The notes: generated from the letters alone by a model not told the origin. A DNA stretch of 64,000 bases from Falsiroseomonas sp051859025 (GCF_051859025.1 NZ_JBHYGL010000037.1:62001-126000), one strand, 5' to 3'; counted from the stretch's first letter, positions 18,086 through 25,808 are shown. Program-made: numbers and translations.

Positions 18086-18424
18086 GCGGCGGCTTAGCGG
18101 ATGGGTGGGGCCGGTTCAACGACACCGGCGCGTTGATTAAGCAGCCGCGCGACATGACGTTGCTTCCCTGCCCTGCCATGGGGCGGTTAGCTTCGCGGCG
18201 ATCCCGCCACGCATAATTTCACGATGCTAAACGGTTTTTACCTTGACGGCGCGTGGTAGCCAGCGCATCTCCCGGGGGCCTGATGAGGATCACGCACCGT
18301 GCACCCGCCCCTGACCACCATCGTCGCCTTGGCCTGCCCGGGCACGCGGCGAATGCGGCGCTGTCGCCGCGGCTGAAGGCCGCCCCACGACACCGTCCCT
18401 GGTCACGCTTCCGGAGTGCATTCC
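18086..18424. promoter_or_regulatory. 339-base intergenic region upstream of the small gene and metNIQ
   Basis: No gene was found here. The left part is locally AT-richer (GCATAATTTCACGATGCTAA, then ACGGTTTTTACC). It carries TTGACG at 18243-18248, a reasonable -35 box for rightward transcription. About 150 bases of likely 5' leader follow, containing a GCGGCG-CTGT-CGCCGC stem. I compared the leader with SAM-type riboswitches because of the methionine transporter downstream and saw no match. GGAG at 18413-18416 is the ribosome site of the 18425 gene. Confidence 0.35.
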
Positions 18425-18619
18425 ATGATCGAATCCCGTCCCATCGACATCGATGGCCGTTTCGTCGGCGTCGCGGTCAATTCATCCCTCTCCTGGCATT
18501 TCGTCGCGGTGGATCCCGTGCTGGACGATCTGCACGGCACGCATTTCACCAGTGCCGAGGAAGTCGCCCGCGTGGCGCGCCTGGTGCTGGCGCGCGCCAC
18601 GACGCGCAGGCCCCACTGA
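18425..18619 (+). CDS. Small hypothetical protein, 64 residues
   Basis: ATG 18425 has GGAG 8 bases upstream. The encoded protein (IDIDGRFVGVAVNSSLSWHF, then FVAVDPVLDDLHGTHFTSAE and VARLVLARATTR) is a compact alpha/beta sequence with normal composition, no signal peptide and no membrane segment. Similar short proteins with a GxFxGxAV...WxFVAVDP pattern are, as far as I recall, scattered in Rhodospirillales and Methylobacterium without known function. It lies just upstream of metN on the same strand and may be cotranscribed. Confidence 0.6.
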   Translation: MIESRPIDIDGRFVGVAVNSSLSWHFVAVDPVLDDLHGTHFTSAEEVARVARLVLARATTRRPH

Positions 18620-18632
18620 CGCAACGAAGCCG

Positions 18633-19754
18633 ATGGCAGACCTGCTCACCGCGAGGGTTGCCGCGCGCCTGGCGCCGCGCCACATGGCCGACGCCATGCC
18701 GGACAACACCTCCCCGACCGTGACCCCCTGGGCGATCACGCTGGATCGCCTCACGAAACGCTTCGCCCGCGGCAACACCCTGGCGCTGGACGATGTTTCG
18801 CTCAGCGTGCGGGAAGGCGAGGTCTTCGGCATCGTCGGACGGTCGGGCGCTGGCAAGTCCACGCTGATCCGCAGCGTCAACCTGCTGGAGCGGCCGGATA
18901 GCGGTGGCGTCACCGTGCTGGGGCAGGACCTGCTGGCGCTGGATGATGCGGGGCTGCGCGAAGCGCGGCGCGGCATCGGCATGGTGTTCCAGCACTTCAA
19001 CCTGCACACGCGCCGCACGGTGGCGGAGAATGTCGCCTTCCCGCTGGAAGTCGCCGGACTGCCCGCCGCCGAACGCCGCGCGCGCGTCGCGGAAATCCTG
19101 CCGCTGGTGGGGCTGGAGGGGAAGCGGGATGCCTATCCCGCGCAGCTTTCCGGCGGGCAGAAGCAGCGCGTCGGCATCGCGCGCGCCCTCGCCTCGCGCC
19201 CCCGCATCCTGCTGTGCGACGAGGCGACGAGCGCGCTGGACCCCGAGACGACGCGGGAGATCCTGGCGCTGATCCGCGACCTTCGCACCAGGCTCGACCT
19301 GACCGTGCTGCTCATCACCCATGAGATGGCGGTGGTGAAGGCGATCTGCGATCGCGTCGCCGTGATGGAAGCGGGCCGCGTGATCGAGCACGGGCCCGTC
19401 TTCTCCGTCTTCACGCGCCCCGAACACGCGACCACGCGCAGCTTCGTGGCGGAGGTGATCGGCCATGGCGTGCCGGAAAGCACAATCGCCCGCCTGCCCG
19501 CGCCGCGCGCGGGGGAGGTGCGCCGCCTGGCGCAGGTGGTCTTCACCGGGCCGAATTCGACCCGCGCGGTGGTGAGCGAGGCGAGCCGGGACTACGGGCT
19601 CGACATCAACATCGTCTCCGGCCGGGTGGACGACATCGCGGGGGAGCCCTTCGGCGTGATGGCGCTGGCGGCCTATGGGCCGGATGGCGCCATCGACGCG
19701 GCCTTCGGCTGGATGCGGGACCTGGGCCTGACGGTGACGGAGATCGCGGCATGA
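18633..19754 (+). CDS. metN: Methionine-type ABC importer ATPase
   Basis: This ATPase shows Walker A (GRSGAGKST), the Q-loop FQHFNL, signature LSGGQKQRVGIARALA, Walker B ILLCDEATSALD and the H-loop ITHEMAVV. A C-terminal NIL/ACT-like domain (about the last 85 residues, VVFTGPNSTRAVVSEASRDY) is diagnostic of MetN. It normally senses methionine and inhibits transport. ATGs at 18633, 18684 and 18696 are all possible and none has a strong ribosome site; the first gives 373 residues against about 340 for most MetN, so a later start is quite possible. The stop overlaps metI by 4 bases. The linked monooxygenase suggests that the imported substrate may be an organosulfur compound other than methionine (inference). 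Confidence 0.9.
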   Translation: MADLLTARVAARLAPRHMADAMPDNTSPTVTPWAITLDRLTKRFARGNTLALDDVSLSVREGEVFGIVGRSGAGKSTLIRSVNLLERPDSGGVTVLGQDLLALDDAGLREARRGIGMVFQHFNLHTRRTVAENVAFPLEVAGLPAAERRARVAEILPLVGLEGKRDAYPAQLSGGQKQRVGIARALASRPRILLCDEATSALDPETTREILALIRDLRTRLDLTVLLITHEMAVVKAICDRVAVMEAGRVIEHGPVFSVFTRPEHATTRSFVAEVIGHGVPESTIARLPAPRAGEVRRLAQVVFTGPNSTRAVVSEASRDYGLDINIVSGRVDDIAGEPFGVMALAAYGPDGAIDAAFGWMRDLGLTVTEIAA

Positions 19755-20413
19755 GCTGGCTGGCCCCCGCGCTGCAGGATTTGCTGGTGGAGGCGCTGTG
19801 GGACACGGCGCTGATGGTGGGTGCTTCCGCCGCCATAGCCGCCATCATCGGCCTGCCCATCGCGCTGCTGCTGCATGCGACGGCGCCGGGCGGGCTGGCG
19901 CCCAATGCCTGGATCAACCGGCCACTCGGCCTGGTGGTGAATGCCACGCGGTCCACGCCCTTCATCATCCTGATGGTGGCGATCGTGCCCTTCACGCGGC
20001 TGGTTGCCGGCACCTCCATCGGCACCGGCGCGGCCATCGTGCCGCTGGCGCTGGCCGCGACCGCCTTCCTGGCCAGGCTGTTCGAGAATGCGCTACGCGA
20101 AGTCGATCCCGGCGTGATCGAGGCCGCGCGCGCCATGGGTGCGACGCGGATGCAGATCGTGGCCAAGGTGCTGGTGCCGGAAGCGCTGCCGGGGCTGGTC
20201 GCAGCCACCACCGTCGCGCTGGTTTCGCTGGTGGGATTTTCCGCCATGGCGGGGGCGGTGGGCGGCGGCGGGCTCGGTGACCTCGGCATTCGTTTCGGCT
20301 ATCAACGTTTCATGCCCGAAGTGATGGCGACCGTCGTCGTCATCCTCATCGTCTTCGTGCAGGCGCTGCAATCGCTGGGCGATTGGCTGGTGCGCCGGCT
20401 GTCGCATCGTTGA
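19751..20413 (+). CDS. metI: Methionine-type ABC importer permease
   Basis: This 220-residue inner-membrane permease has about five hydrophobic segments: the first at residues 18-40, ATRSTPFIILMVAIVPFTRL in the middle, and MATVVVILIVFVQALQSLGD near the end. The EAA loop that docks on the ATPase reads EAARAMGATRMQIVAKVLVPEALPG. It starts within the metN stop (ATGA) and is followed by metQ after 18 bases, the standard metNIQ order. Confidence 0.93.
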   Translation: MSWLAPALQDLLVEALWDTALMVGASAAIAAIIGLPIALLLHATAPGGLAPNAWINRPLGLVVNATRSTPFIILMVAIVPFTRLVAGTSIGTGAAIVPLALAATAFLARLFENALREVDPGVIEAARAMGATRMQIVAKVLVPEALPGLVAATTVALVSLVGFSAMAGAVGGGGLGDLGIRFGYQRFMPEVMATVVVILIVFVQALQSLGDWLVRRLSHR

Positions 20414-20431
20414 TCTGACAAGGAACCACCC

Positions 20432-21229
20432 ATGATCTCTCGTCGCACCCTCGCACTGGCCGGCGCCGCGCTGCCCTTCGCCGCGCACGCGCAGGACATC
20501 GGCACCACGCAGCGGCCGCTGCGCATCGGCGTCACCGCCGGCCCCCATGCGCAGGTGATGGAGAAGGTGCGGGAGATCGCGGCGCGCGACGGCCTGGCGC
20601 TCCGCATCGTCGAGTTCCAGGACTTCATCCAGCCGAATGTCGCGCTCGCCGCCGGCGACCTGGACGCCAACAGCTACCAGCACCAGCCCTTCCTGGACCA
20701 GCAGGTGCGCGACCGCCGGCTGGCGCTGGTCAGCGTGGCGAAGACCATGATCTTCCCCATGGGCCTCTATTCCCGCCGCCACCGCGCGGCCAGCGCCATC
20801 CCGAATGGCGGGCGCGTGGCGATCCCGAACGACCCGACCAATGGCGGCCGCGCGCTGGTGCTGCTGGCGTCGAACGGCGTGTTCAAGCTGCGCGACGGCG
20901 CAGATTTCCGCGCGACCGTCGCCGACATCACGGAAAACCCGCGTCGCATCCGCGTGGTGGAACTGGAAGCGGCGCAGCTGCCGCGGGTGCTGGAGGAGGT
21001 GGAGGCCGCCACCATCAACACCAACTTCGCCATCCCCGCGGGGTTGAACCCGGTGCGGGACGCGATCGCGCTGGAATCCAGCGACAGCCCCTATGCCAAC
21101 CTCATCGCCGTGCGCCAGCAGGACCAGGGCGCACCCTGGGTGCGGCGCCTGGTCGCGGCCTACCAGACGCAGGAGGTGAAGGACTTCGTCCAGACCACCT
21201 TCCAGGGCGCCGTGGTCCCGGCGTTCTGA
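20432..21229 (+). CDS. metQ: MetQ/NlpA-type periplasmic binding protein
   Basis: This 265-residue receptor has an export signal MISRRTLALAGAALPFAAHA with cleavage before QDIG. There is no lipobox Cys, so it should be soluble in the periplasm, unlike the lipoprotein MetQ of enterobacteria. NlpA features are RIGVTAGPHAQVMEKVREIA, VEFQDFIQPNVALAAGDLDA, NSYQHQPFLDQ and the substrate-loop IPNDPTNGGRALVLL. AAGGAA lies before the ATG. It binds methionine or a related sulfur compound for MetNI. Confidence 0.92.
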   Translation: MISRRTLALAGAALPFAAHAQDIGTTQRPLRIGVTAGPHAQVMEKVREIAARDGLALRIVEFQDFIQPNVALAAGDLDANSYQHQPFLDQQVRDRRLALVSVAKTMIFPMGLYSRRHRAASAIPNGGRVAIPNDPTNGGRALVLLASNGVFKLRDGADFRATVADITENPRRIRVVELEAAQLPRVLEEVEAATINTNFAIPAGLNPVRDAIALESSDSPYANLIAVRQQDQGAPWVRRLVAAYQTQEVKDFVQTTFQGAVVPAF

Positions 21230-21256
21230 TGATATCCGTGCCCTCAAGCGCCGGGC

Positions 21257-21329
21257 GCCGCCTCCGGCGGCTTGGCTCGCCGCATAGGCGGCGGGCCGCG
21301 TTCGCGGCCTCGGCCGCCGAGAGCGGCCG
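21257..21329. repeat. Array of four GC-rich perfect hairpins after metQ
   Basis: Within 73 bases there are four separate perfect inverted repeats: GCCGCC-TCC-GGCGGC (21257-21271), CGCCGC with GCGGCG (21278-21293), GGCCGCG-TT-CGCGGCC (21294-21309), and CGGCCGC-CGAGA-GCGGCCG (21311-21329). No T-run follows. Possible roles are a rho-assisted terminator, mRNA 3'-end protection or a remnant extragenic palindrome. The next gene starts 36 bases later with GGGAGG before it. Confidence 0.55.
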
Positions 21330-21365
21330 CAGAACTGTCTGAGCGATACGACCAGGGAGGCGCCG

Positions 21366-22694
21366 ATGAGCGCAGCACGGCAGTTGCACCTCGGCGCCTT
21401 CATGCGCCCCGTCAGCATCCACACCGGCGCCTGGCGCTACCCCGGCGCCTGGGCGGATGCGAATTTCAGCTTTCCCCGGCTGAAATACCTGATCCAGCGG
21501 CTGGAGGCGGCGAAGTTCGACGCCTTCTTCATGGCGGATCACCTGGCGCTGCTGAACATGCCGATCGAGGCGCTGCGCCGCAGCCATACCGTCACCAGCT
21601 TCGATCCGCTGACCCTGCTGCCCGCTTTGGCCGCGGTGACGGAGCGCATCGGCCTGATCGCCACGGCATCGACGACCTACAACGATGCCTATCACGTCGC
21701 GCGGAAATTTGCCTCGCTGGACCATATCAGCAATGGCCGCGCGGGCTGGAATTTGGTGACCACCGCCAACCCCGATGCCGCGCTGAATTTCGGCCATGAC
21801 GCCCACATGGCGCATGGCGAACGCTACAAGCGCGCCCGCGAATTCCATGACGTCGTCACCGGCCTGTGGGACAGCTTCGCCGACGATGCCTTCATCCGTG
21901 ACCAGGAAACCGGGATCTTCTGGGACCCCGCGCGGATGCATGTGCTGGACCACAAGGGGCCGGAACTCTCTGTGCGCGGGCCGCTGAACGTGGCGCGCCC
22001 CGTGCAAGGCTGGCCTGTCATCGTGCAGGCCGGGGCCTCCGACGCGGGGCGGCAGATCGCCGCCGAGACGGCGGAAATGGTCTTCGCCGCCGGCGGTAAG
22101 CTGGAGGATGCGCAGGCCTACTACGCCGATGTGAAGGGCCGCGCGGCCCGCTACGGCCGCGACCCGGACCGCATCAAGATCCTGCCCGGCGCGCTGGTCA
22201 TCGTGGGCGACACGGTGGCGGAAGCGCGCGCGAAGCACCGGCACCTCGACAGCCTCGTGCACCTCGACAGCGCCATCGGGTCGCTGTCGGTCGCGCTCGG
22301 CGTGGATGCGCGGCAGTTCGACCTGGATGCGCCCCTGCCCGAGATTCCGGAGACGGAGGGCGGCAAGTCCGGCCGCGAACGCGCCATCACCATGGCGCGG
22401 CGGGAGAATTTGACCGTGCGCGAACTGGCGCAGCGGCTCGGCGGCTATGGCGGGCTGGCGCTGGTCGGCACGGCCGCGACCATCGCGGATGAGATGGAGC
22501 GCTGGCTGGACGGGCGCGGCTGCGATGGCTTCAACATCATGTTCCCCTTCGTGCCGGCGGGGCTCGACGAGTTCTGCGACCAGGTCGTGCCGGAACTGCA
22601 GCGCCGCGGGCTGTTCCGGACGGAATACGAGGGCACGACGCTGCGCGAGCACCTCGGCCTGGAACGGCCCGCGAACCGCTTCTTCCCTGAGTGA
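21366..22694 (+). CDS. LLM-class flavin-dependent monooxygenase (NtaA/DszA-type) linked to metNIQ
   Basis: This 442-residue FMNH2-dependent monooxygenase of the NtaA/SnaA/DszA group starts LHLGAFMRPVSIHTGAWRYP. It has FMADHLALLNMP, ASLDHISNGRAGWNLVTTAN, GWPVIVQAGASDAGRQIAAE and VPELQRRGLFRTEYEGTTLR. GGGAGG precedes ATG 21366. Position directly after a metNIQ transporter is typical of enzymes that liberate sulfite or other groups from organosulfur compounds, so a desulfurisation role is a reasonable inference. The exact substrate cannot be read from the sequence. It differs clearly from the paralogue at 9867. Confidence 0.88.
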   Translation: MSAARQLHLGAFMRPVSIHTGAWRYPGAWADANFSFPRLKYLIQRLEAAKFDAFFMADHLALLNMPIEALRRSHTVTSFDPLTLLPALAAVTERIGLIATASTTYNDAYHVARKFASLDHISNGRAGWNLVTTANPDAALNFGHDAHMAHGERYKRAREFHDVVTGLWDSFADDAFIRDQETGIFWDPARMHVLDHKGPELSVRGPLNVARPVQGWPVIVQAGASDAGRQIAAETAEMVFAAGGKLEDAQAYYADVKGRAARYGRDPDRIKILPGALVIVGDTVAEARAKHRHLDSLVHLDSAIGSLSVALGVDARQFDLDAPLPEIPETEGGKSGRERAITMARRENLTVRELAQRLGGYGGLALVGTAATIADEMERWLDGRGCDGFNIMFPFVPAGLDEFCDQVVPELQRRGLFRTEYEGTTLREHLGLERPANRFFPE

Positions 22695-22695
22695 A

Positions 22696-23217
22696 TCAGG
22701 CTGCGCGGCGATTCCACGGCATCGCCGCCAGCGCATTCGCCATCGGGCAGAAGCCGGTGACGCCCGCCATCACCAGCCCGGCGCCGACCACGCCCGACAG
22801 CGCGATGAAGCCGGGATGCACCGCGGCCGCCAGCACCGCGCCCAGCAGCGCCAGCCCGCCCGCCACGATCTGCACCTGGCGCATGATCGGCAGGGGCGCG
22901 CGGCGATCCTCCGCGACCGGCACGCCGGCAGCCCGCAGCGCCGCCAGGCCGCCCTCCACCGCGAAGGCCTCGCCCGCCCCTGCCCTGGCCGCCAGCGCGC
23001 CACCAGCCTGGCTGGTACGGGCGCCGGAGGCACAGTGGAACAGCAGCACCTCCGCCCGCGGCGGGGGCGAATCCGGCAGCCGGGACAGCGGCCAATGGGC
23101 GGAGCCCGGGACATGGGCACGGGCGCGTTCATCCGCCTCCCGCACATCCACCAGCGCGGCGCGGCCATCCCGCAGCAGCGCGGCGGCCTGGTCGGCGGCG
23201 ATCATCCTCAGGGTCAT
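22696..23217 (-). CDS. Rhodanese with C-terminal DUF2892 membrane domain (YgaP-like)
   Basis: This 173-residue sulfurtransferase has an N-terminal rhodanese domain with LVDVREADERARAHVPGSAH and an active-site loop beginning with Cys in LLFHCASGARTSQAGG. The C-terminal DUF2892 part has two membrane helices (VQIVAGGLALLGAVLAAAVH and GVVGAGLVMAGVTGFCPMAN). The FCPMANALA motif with its Cys is typical. YgaP-like proteins handle persulfide sulfur at the inner membrane. Start 23217 was preferred over 23250 because AAGGA lies just before it and the domain begins there. It is divergent from trxC, with a BigR-like regulator nearby. Confidence 0.88.
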   Translation of the reverse strand: MTLRMIAADQAAALLRDGRAALVDVREADERARAHVPGSAHWPLSRLPDSPPPRAEVLLFHCASGARTSQAGGALAARAGAGEAFAVEGGLAALRAAGVPVAEDRRAPLPIMRQVQIVAGGLALLGAVLAAAVHPGFIALSGVVGAGLVMAGVTGFCPMANALAAMPWNRRAA

Positions 23218-23301
23218 GGCGGCATCCTTGAGCAGGGGTGGCGGCAGCACTACATTCGATTTCTCTTATTTAGAGTGTTCTTACGTTGATGGAAGACCCC
23301 C
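23218..23301. promoter_or_regulatory. AT-rich divergent promoter region, rhodanese versus thioredoxin
   Basis: This 84-base gap is strikingly AT-rich for the window (ATTCGATTTCTCTTATTTAG). It contains CTCT-TATTT-AGAG, a small inverted repeat, in the middle. It must hold both divergent promoters and is the natural place for the operator of the BigR-like repressor encoded at 23747-24088. The match to any published BigR/SqrR operator is not convincing by eye. Confidence 0.4.
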
Positions 23302-23733
23302 ATGACCGAATCCCACACCCTCCCCTGCCCGCATTGCGGCGCCGCGAACCGGGTGCCGGCCGCCCGCCTAGCGGAGGACCCGCGCTGCGGCGCCTGCCGC
23401 AAACCACTGTTCACGGGCGCGCCGCTGGCGCTGGATGAGGCCGGGTTCCGGCGGCATCTGCGGCTGTCCACCATCCCGCTGCTGGTCGATTTCTGGGCGT
23501 CCTGGTGCGGCCCCTGCCGCGCCATGGCCCCGGCCTTCGAGGCCGCGGCGAAGGAGTTGGAGCCGGGGATGCGGCTGGTGAAGGTCTCCACCGAGGAAGC
23601 GCCGGCGCTGGCCGCCGCACTCTCCATCACCAGCATCCCGACGCTGGCGCTGTTCCGAGGGGGGCAGGAAGTGGCGCGCCAGGCGGGGGCGTTGCCGGCG
23701 GGCCAGATCGTCGCCTGGGCACGAAACCGTTAG
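23302..23733 (+). CDS. trxC: Thioredoxin 2 (zinc-containing)
   Basis: This 143-residue cytoplasmic disulfide reductase has the TrxC N-terminal zinc finger (CPHC near residue 9 and CGAC about 20 residues later), followed by a thioredoxin fold with active site WCGPC in DFWASWCGPCRAM. The cis-Pro loop is ITSIPTLALFRGG. Length is normal for TrxC. It is divergent from the rhodanese gene and converges on the regulator gene, forming a small redox/persulfide module. Confidence 0.95.
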   Translation: MTESHTLPCPHCGAANRVPAARLAEDPRCGACRKPLFTGAPLALDEAGFRRHLRLSTIPLLVDFWASWCGPCRAMAPAFEAAAKELEPGMRLVKVSTEEAPALAAALSITSIPTLALFRGGQEVARQAGALPAGQIVAWARNR

Positions 23734-23746
23734 CGGCCCGCCGGGC

Positions 23747-24088
23747 TCAGCCGAGGTCGCTGCAGAACAGGTCCTTCAGCGTGGCGATCAGCGCCGCCAC
23801 GCGGGGATCGGCGATGCGGTAGTGGATGGTCGTGCCGCTGCGGCGCGTCGCCACCAGCCCATCCTCCCGCAGCTTGGCCAAATGCTGGGACAAGGCGGGC
23901 TGGGACAGGCCGACATGGATCGCCAGGCTGCCGACCGAGGCCTCCCCCTCCACCAGCAGCTGGCACAGCAGCAGCAGGCGCCGTTCATTGCCGAGCAGGC
24001 GCAGCAGGGTCGCGGCCTCTGCCGCGCGCTCCTGCATGAGGAGGGCGCCGGGCGGCGTCAGGACGTCAGGCATCGGGGCATCCAGCAT
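23747..24088 (-). CDS. ArsR-family repressor, BigR/SqrR-like (persulfide sensor candidate)
   Basis: This 113-residue winged-helix regulator has the recognition region HVGLSQPALSQHLAKLREDG followed by TRRSGTTIHYRI. It keeps two cysteines at the positions that form the sulfide/persulfide switch in BigR and SqrR: Cys42 (LLLLCQLL) and Cys109 (DLFCSDLG). Adjacent rhodanese-DUF2892 and thioredoxin genes fit that role. Start 24088 (MLDAPMPD) or 24073 (MPDVL) cannot be resolved. It is divergent from hemP, and an iron-box palindrome lies in the shared intergenic region. Confidence 0.8.
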   Translation of the reverse strand: MLDAPMPDVLTPPGALLMQERAAEAATLLRLLGNERRLLLLCQLLVEGEASVGSLAIHVGLSQPALSQHLAKLREDGLVATRRSGTTIHYRIADPRVAALIATLKDLFCSDLG

Positions 24089-24134
24089 CTTCGCCCATGT
24101 GTGCCGCGGCCGGGTGGGGATCAAGGCCGTTGCG

Positions 24135-24151
24135 TTGCGACTGCCTCGCAA
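24135..24151. promoter_or_regulatory. Candidate Fur-type iron operator upstream of hemP
   Basis: The sequence is TTGCGACTGCCTCGCAA, with perfect TTGCGA/TCGCAA arms around a 5-base spacer. Sixteen of 17 bases match the palindrome upstream of the siderophore receptor (15980-15996). It ends 38 bases before the hemP start. HemP genes are standard Fur/iron-starvation targets, which supports the assignment. The divergent ArsR-type gene might also be affected. Confidence 0.65.
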
Positions 24152-24189
24152 TTGCGTTATGACTCTTCCGACCAGACAGGACAAGCACC

Positions 24190-24351
24190 TTGACCGAACC
24201 GCCGCCTCTTCCCGAGCCTCCCCCCCCCGCTGCCCCCACCGTGACCAGCGAGGCGCTGCTCCAGGGCGGGCGGGAGGCGACGATCCTGCATGGGGGGGAG
24301 GTCTATCGCCTCCGCCTGACCAGCAAGGACAAGCTGATCCTGACGAAATAG
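24190..24351 (+). CDS. hemP: Hemin uptake protein HemP
   Basis: This 53-residue protein, read from TTG 24190, has a Pro-rich N-terminus. Its conserved HemP core consists of EALLQGGREATILHGGEVYR and LRLTSKDKLILTK ending at TAG 24349-24351. The pattern S-xx-LL-GxxE-xxI-H-xGxxYRLR-TxxxKLILTK is diagnostic. A later GTG at 24241 would remove the Pro-rich part, but an AGG lies before the TTG. HemP is a small iron-regulated protein linked to haem uptake, and in some bacteria it activates the haem receptor gene. No haem receptor is adjacent. Confidence 0.88.
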   Translation: MTEPPPLPEPPPPAAPTVTSEALLQGGREATILHGGEVYRLRLTSKDKLILTK

Positions 24352-24376
24352 CCGCCCTGGCGGGATTGCCCTGGGG

Positions 24377-24393
24377 CCTGCCGCCACGGCAGG
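24377..24393. terminator. Hairpin between hemP and the histidinol-dehydrogenase-like gene
   Basis: CCTGCCG-CCA-CGGCAGG is a perfect 7-bp stem with a 3-base loop, 25 bases after the hemP stop. The following TTGCCGCC is not a T-run, so it is at most a weak terminator for hemP. It separates the iron-controlled gene from the downstream catabolic operon. Confidence 0.35.
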
Positions 24394-24426
24394 TTGCCGC
24401 CACCAAGGAAGGCGGGAACACCGGCG

Positions 24427-25734
24427 ATGGCCCAATGGCTCAAGCGTTCGATCGCGGCGGATGACAAGGAAGCCGCGCAGGTCCAGGTCCGCGCGACGGT
24501 GGAATCGCTGCTCGCCGATATCGCGAAGCGCGGCGACGCGGCGGTGCGGGAGATGTCGGCCAGGTTCGATGGCTGGGACCGCGCCGATTTCCGCCTGACG
24601 GATGCGGAGATCCGCGCCTGCCTGGCGGAACTGCCGGCCCGCGCGCTGGACGATATCCGCTTCGCGCAGGAACAGGTGCGCAACTTCGCGCAGCACCAGC
24701 GCGAATCGATGAAGGACATCGAAGTCGAGACGCTGCCGGGCGTGGTGCTCGGCCACCGCAACATCCCCGTCAATTCGGTGGGTTGCTACGTGCCGGGCGG
24801 CAAGTATCCGCTGCTGGCCTCCGCCCACATGTCCGTGGTGACGGCGAAGGTCGCGGGCGTGCCGCGCATCGCCACCTGCGCGCCGCCCTATAACGGCAGG
24901 CCCGCGCCGGCGATCGTGGCGGCGCAGCACCTGGCGGGGGCGGATGAGATCCGTGTGCTGGGCGGCGTGCAGGCCGTGGGCGCCATGGCGCTGGGGACGG
25001 AAAGCATCGCCGCGGTGGACATGCTGGTGGGGCCCGGCAATGCCTATGTCGCGGAGGCCAAGCGGCAGTTGTTCGGCCGCGTCGGCATCGACCTCTTCGC
25101 GGGGCCGACGGAGACGCTGGTGATCGCGGACGACACCGTCGATGGCGAACTCTGCGCCACGGACCTGCTCGGCCAGGCGGAGCACGGCCCGACCAGCCCC
25201 GCCATCCTGCTGACGGATTCGGAAAAGCTGGCCCGCGACACGATGCGGGAGGTGGAACGCCTGCTGACGATCCTTCCCACCGCCAGCATCGCCGCCAAGG
25301 CCTGGGAAGACTATGGCGAGGTGATTGTCTGCGAGGACAAGGCGGAAATGCTGCGGGAGGCAAACCGCATCGCCTCCGAGCATGTGCAGGTGATGACCAG
25401 CGACGATGATTTCTTCCTGAAGAACATGACCAATTACGGCGCGCTGTTCCTCGGCCCGCGCACCAACGTGTCCTACGGCGACAAGGTCATCGGCACGAAC
25501 CACACGCTGCCGACGCTCGGCGCGGCGCGCTACACGGGCGGCCTCTGGGTCGGCAAGTTCCTCAAGACCGTGACGTATCAGCGCGTGCTGACGGATGAGG
25601 CAAGCGCGATGGTGGGCGCCTATTGCTCCCGCCTCTGCATGCTGGAAGGTTTCGTGGGCCATGCGGAGCAGGCGAATATCCGTCTGCGGCGCTATGGCGG
25701 GCTGAATGTGCCCTACGGGCAGGCGGCGGAGTGA
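24427..25734 (+). CDS. Histidinol-dehydrogenase-family enzyme, sulfopropanediol-dehydrogenase (HpsN)-like
   Basis: This 435-residue NAD-dependent, zinc-containing dehydrogenase shows VGCYVPGGKYPL, LGGVQAVGAMALG, VDMLVGPGNAYVAEAKRQLF, FAGPTETLVIADD, the metal ligands in LLGQAEHGP (Gln, His), SEHVQVM and the late HAEQANIR. No other histidine genes are nearby. The sequence pattern (IDLFAGPTE, DYGEVIVCEDKAEM and the FLKTVTYQRV tail) resembles the HpsN branch, which oxidises dihydroxypropanesulfonate, better than biosynthetic HisD. An SDR follows, as in hps-type operons. The substrate call is an inference and another polyol acid is possible. AAGGAAGG precedes the start. Confidence 0.8.
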   Translation: MAQWLKRSIAADDKEAAQVQVRATVESLLADIAKRGDAAVREMSARFDGWDRADFRLTDAEIRACLAELPARALDDIRFAQEQVRNFAQHQRESMKDIEVETLPGVVLGHRNIPVNSVGCYVPGGKYPLLASAHMSVVTAKVAGVPRIATCAPPYNGRPAPAIVAAQHLAGADEIRVLGGVQAVGAMALGTESIAAVDMLVGPGNAYVAEAKRQLFGRVGIDLFAGPTETLVIADDTVDGELCATDLLGQAEHGPTSPAILLTDSEKLARDTMREVERLLTILPTASIAAKAWEDYGEVIVCEDKAEMLREANRIASEHVQVMTSDDDFFLKNMTNYGALFLGPRTNVSYGDKVIGTNHTLPTLGAARYTGGLWVGKFLKTVTYQRVLTDEASAMVGAYCSRLCMLEGFVGHAEQANIRLRRYGGLNVPYGQAAE

Positions 25735-25808
25735 GCGCGTCCGATCGCCGGAGGGCGGAGCCTGCGGAGCAGGGGAGCACCGGCGGCGTGAATCGGCCGC
25801 GCCAGGCC

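Noticed and set aside
18276..18300. CTGATGAG resembling a hammerhead ribozyme core in the leader before metNIQ
   Set aside because: No GAAA partner and no third stem at workable spacing; an 8-base match is expected by chance.
18250..18424. Possible SAM riboswitch before the methionine transporter
   Set aside because: None of the SAM-I, SAM-II or SAM/SAH core motifs could be found; only one short GC stem is visible.
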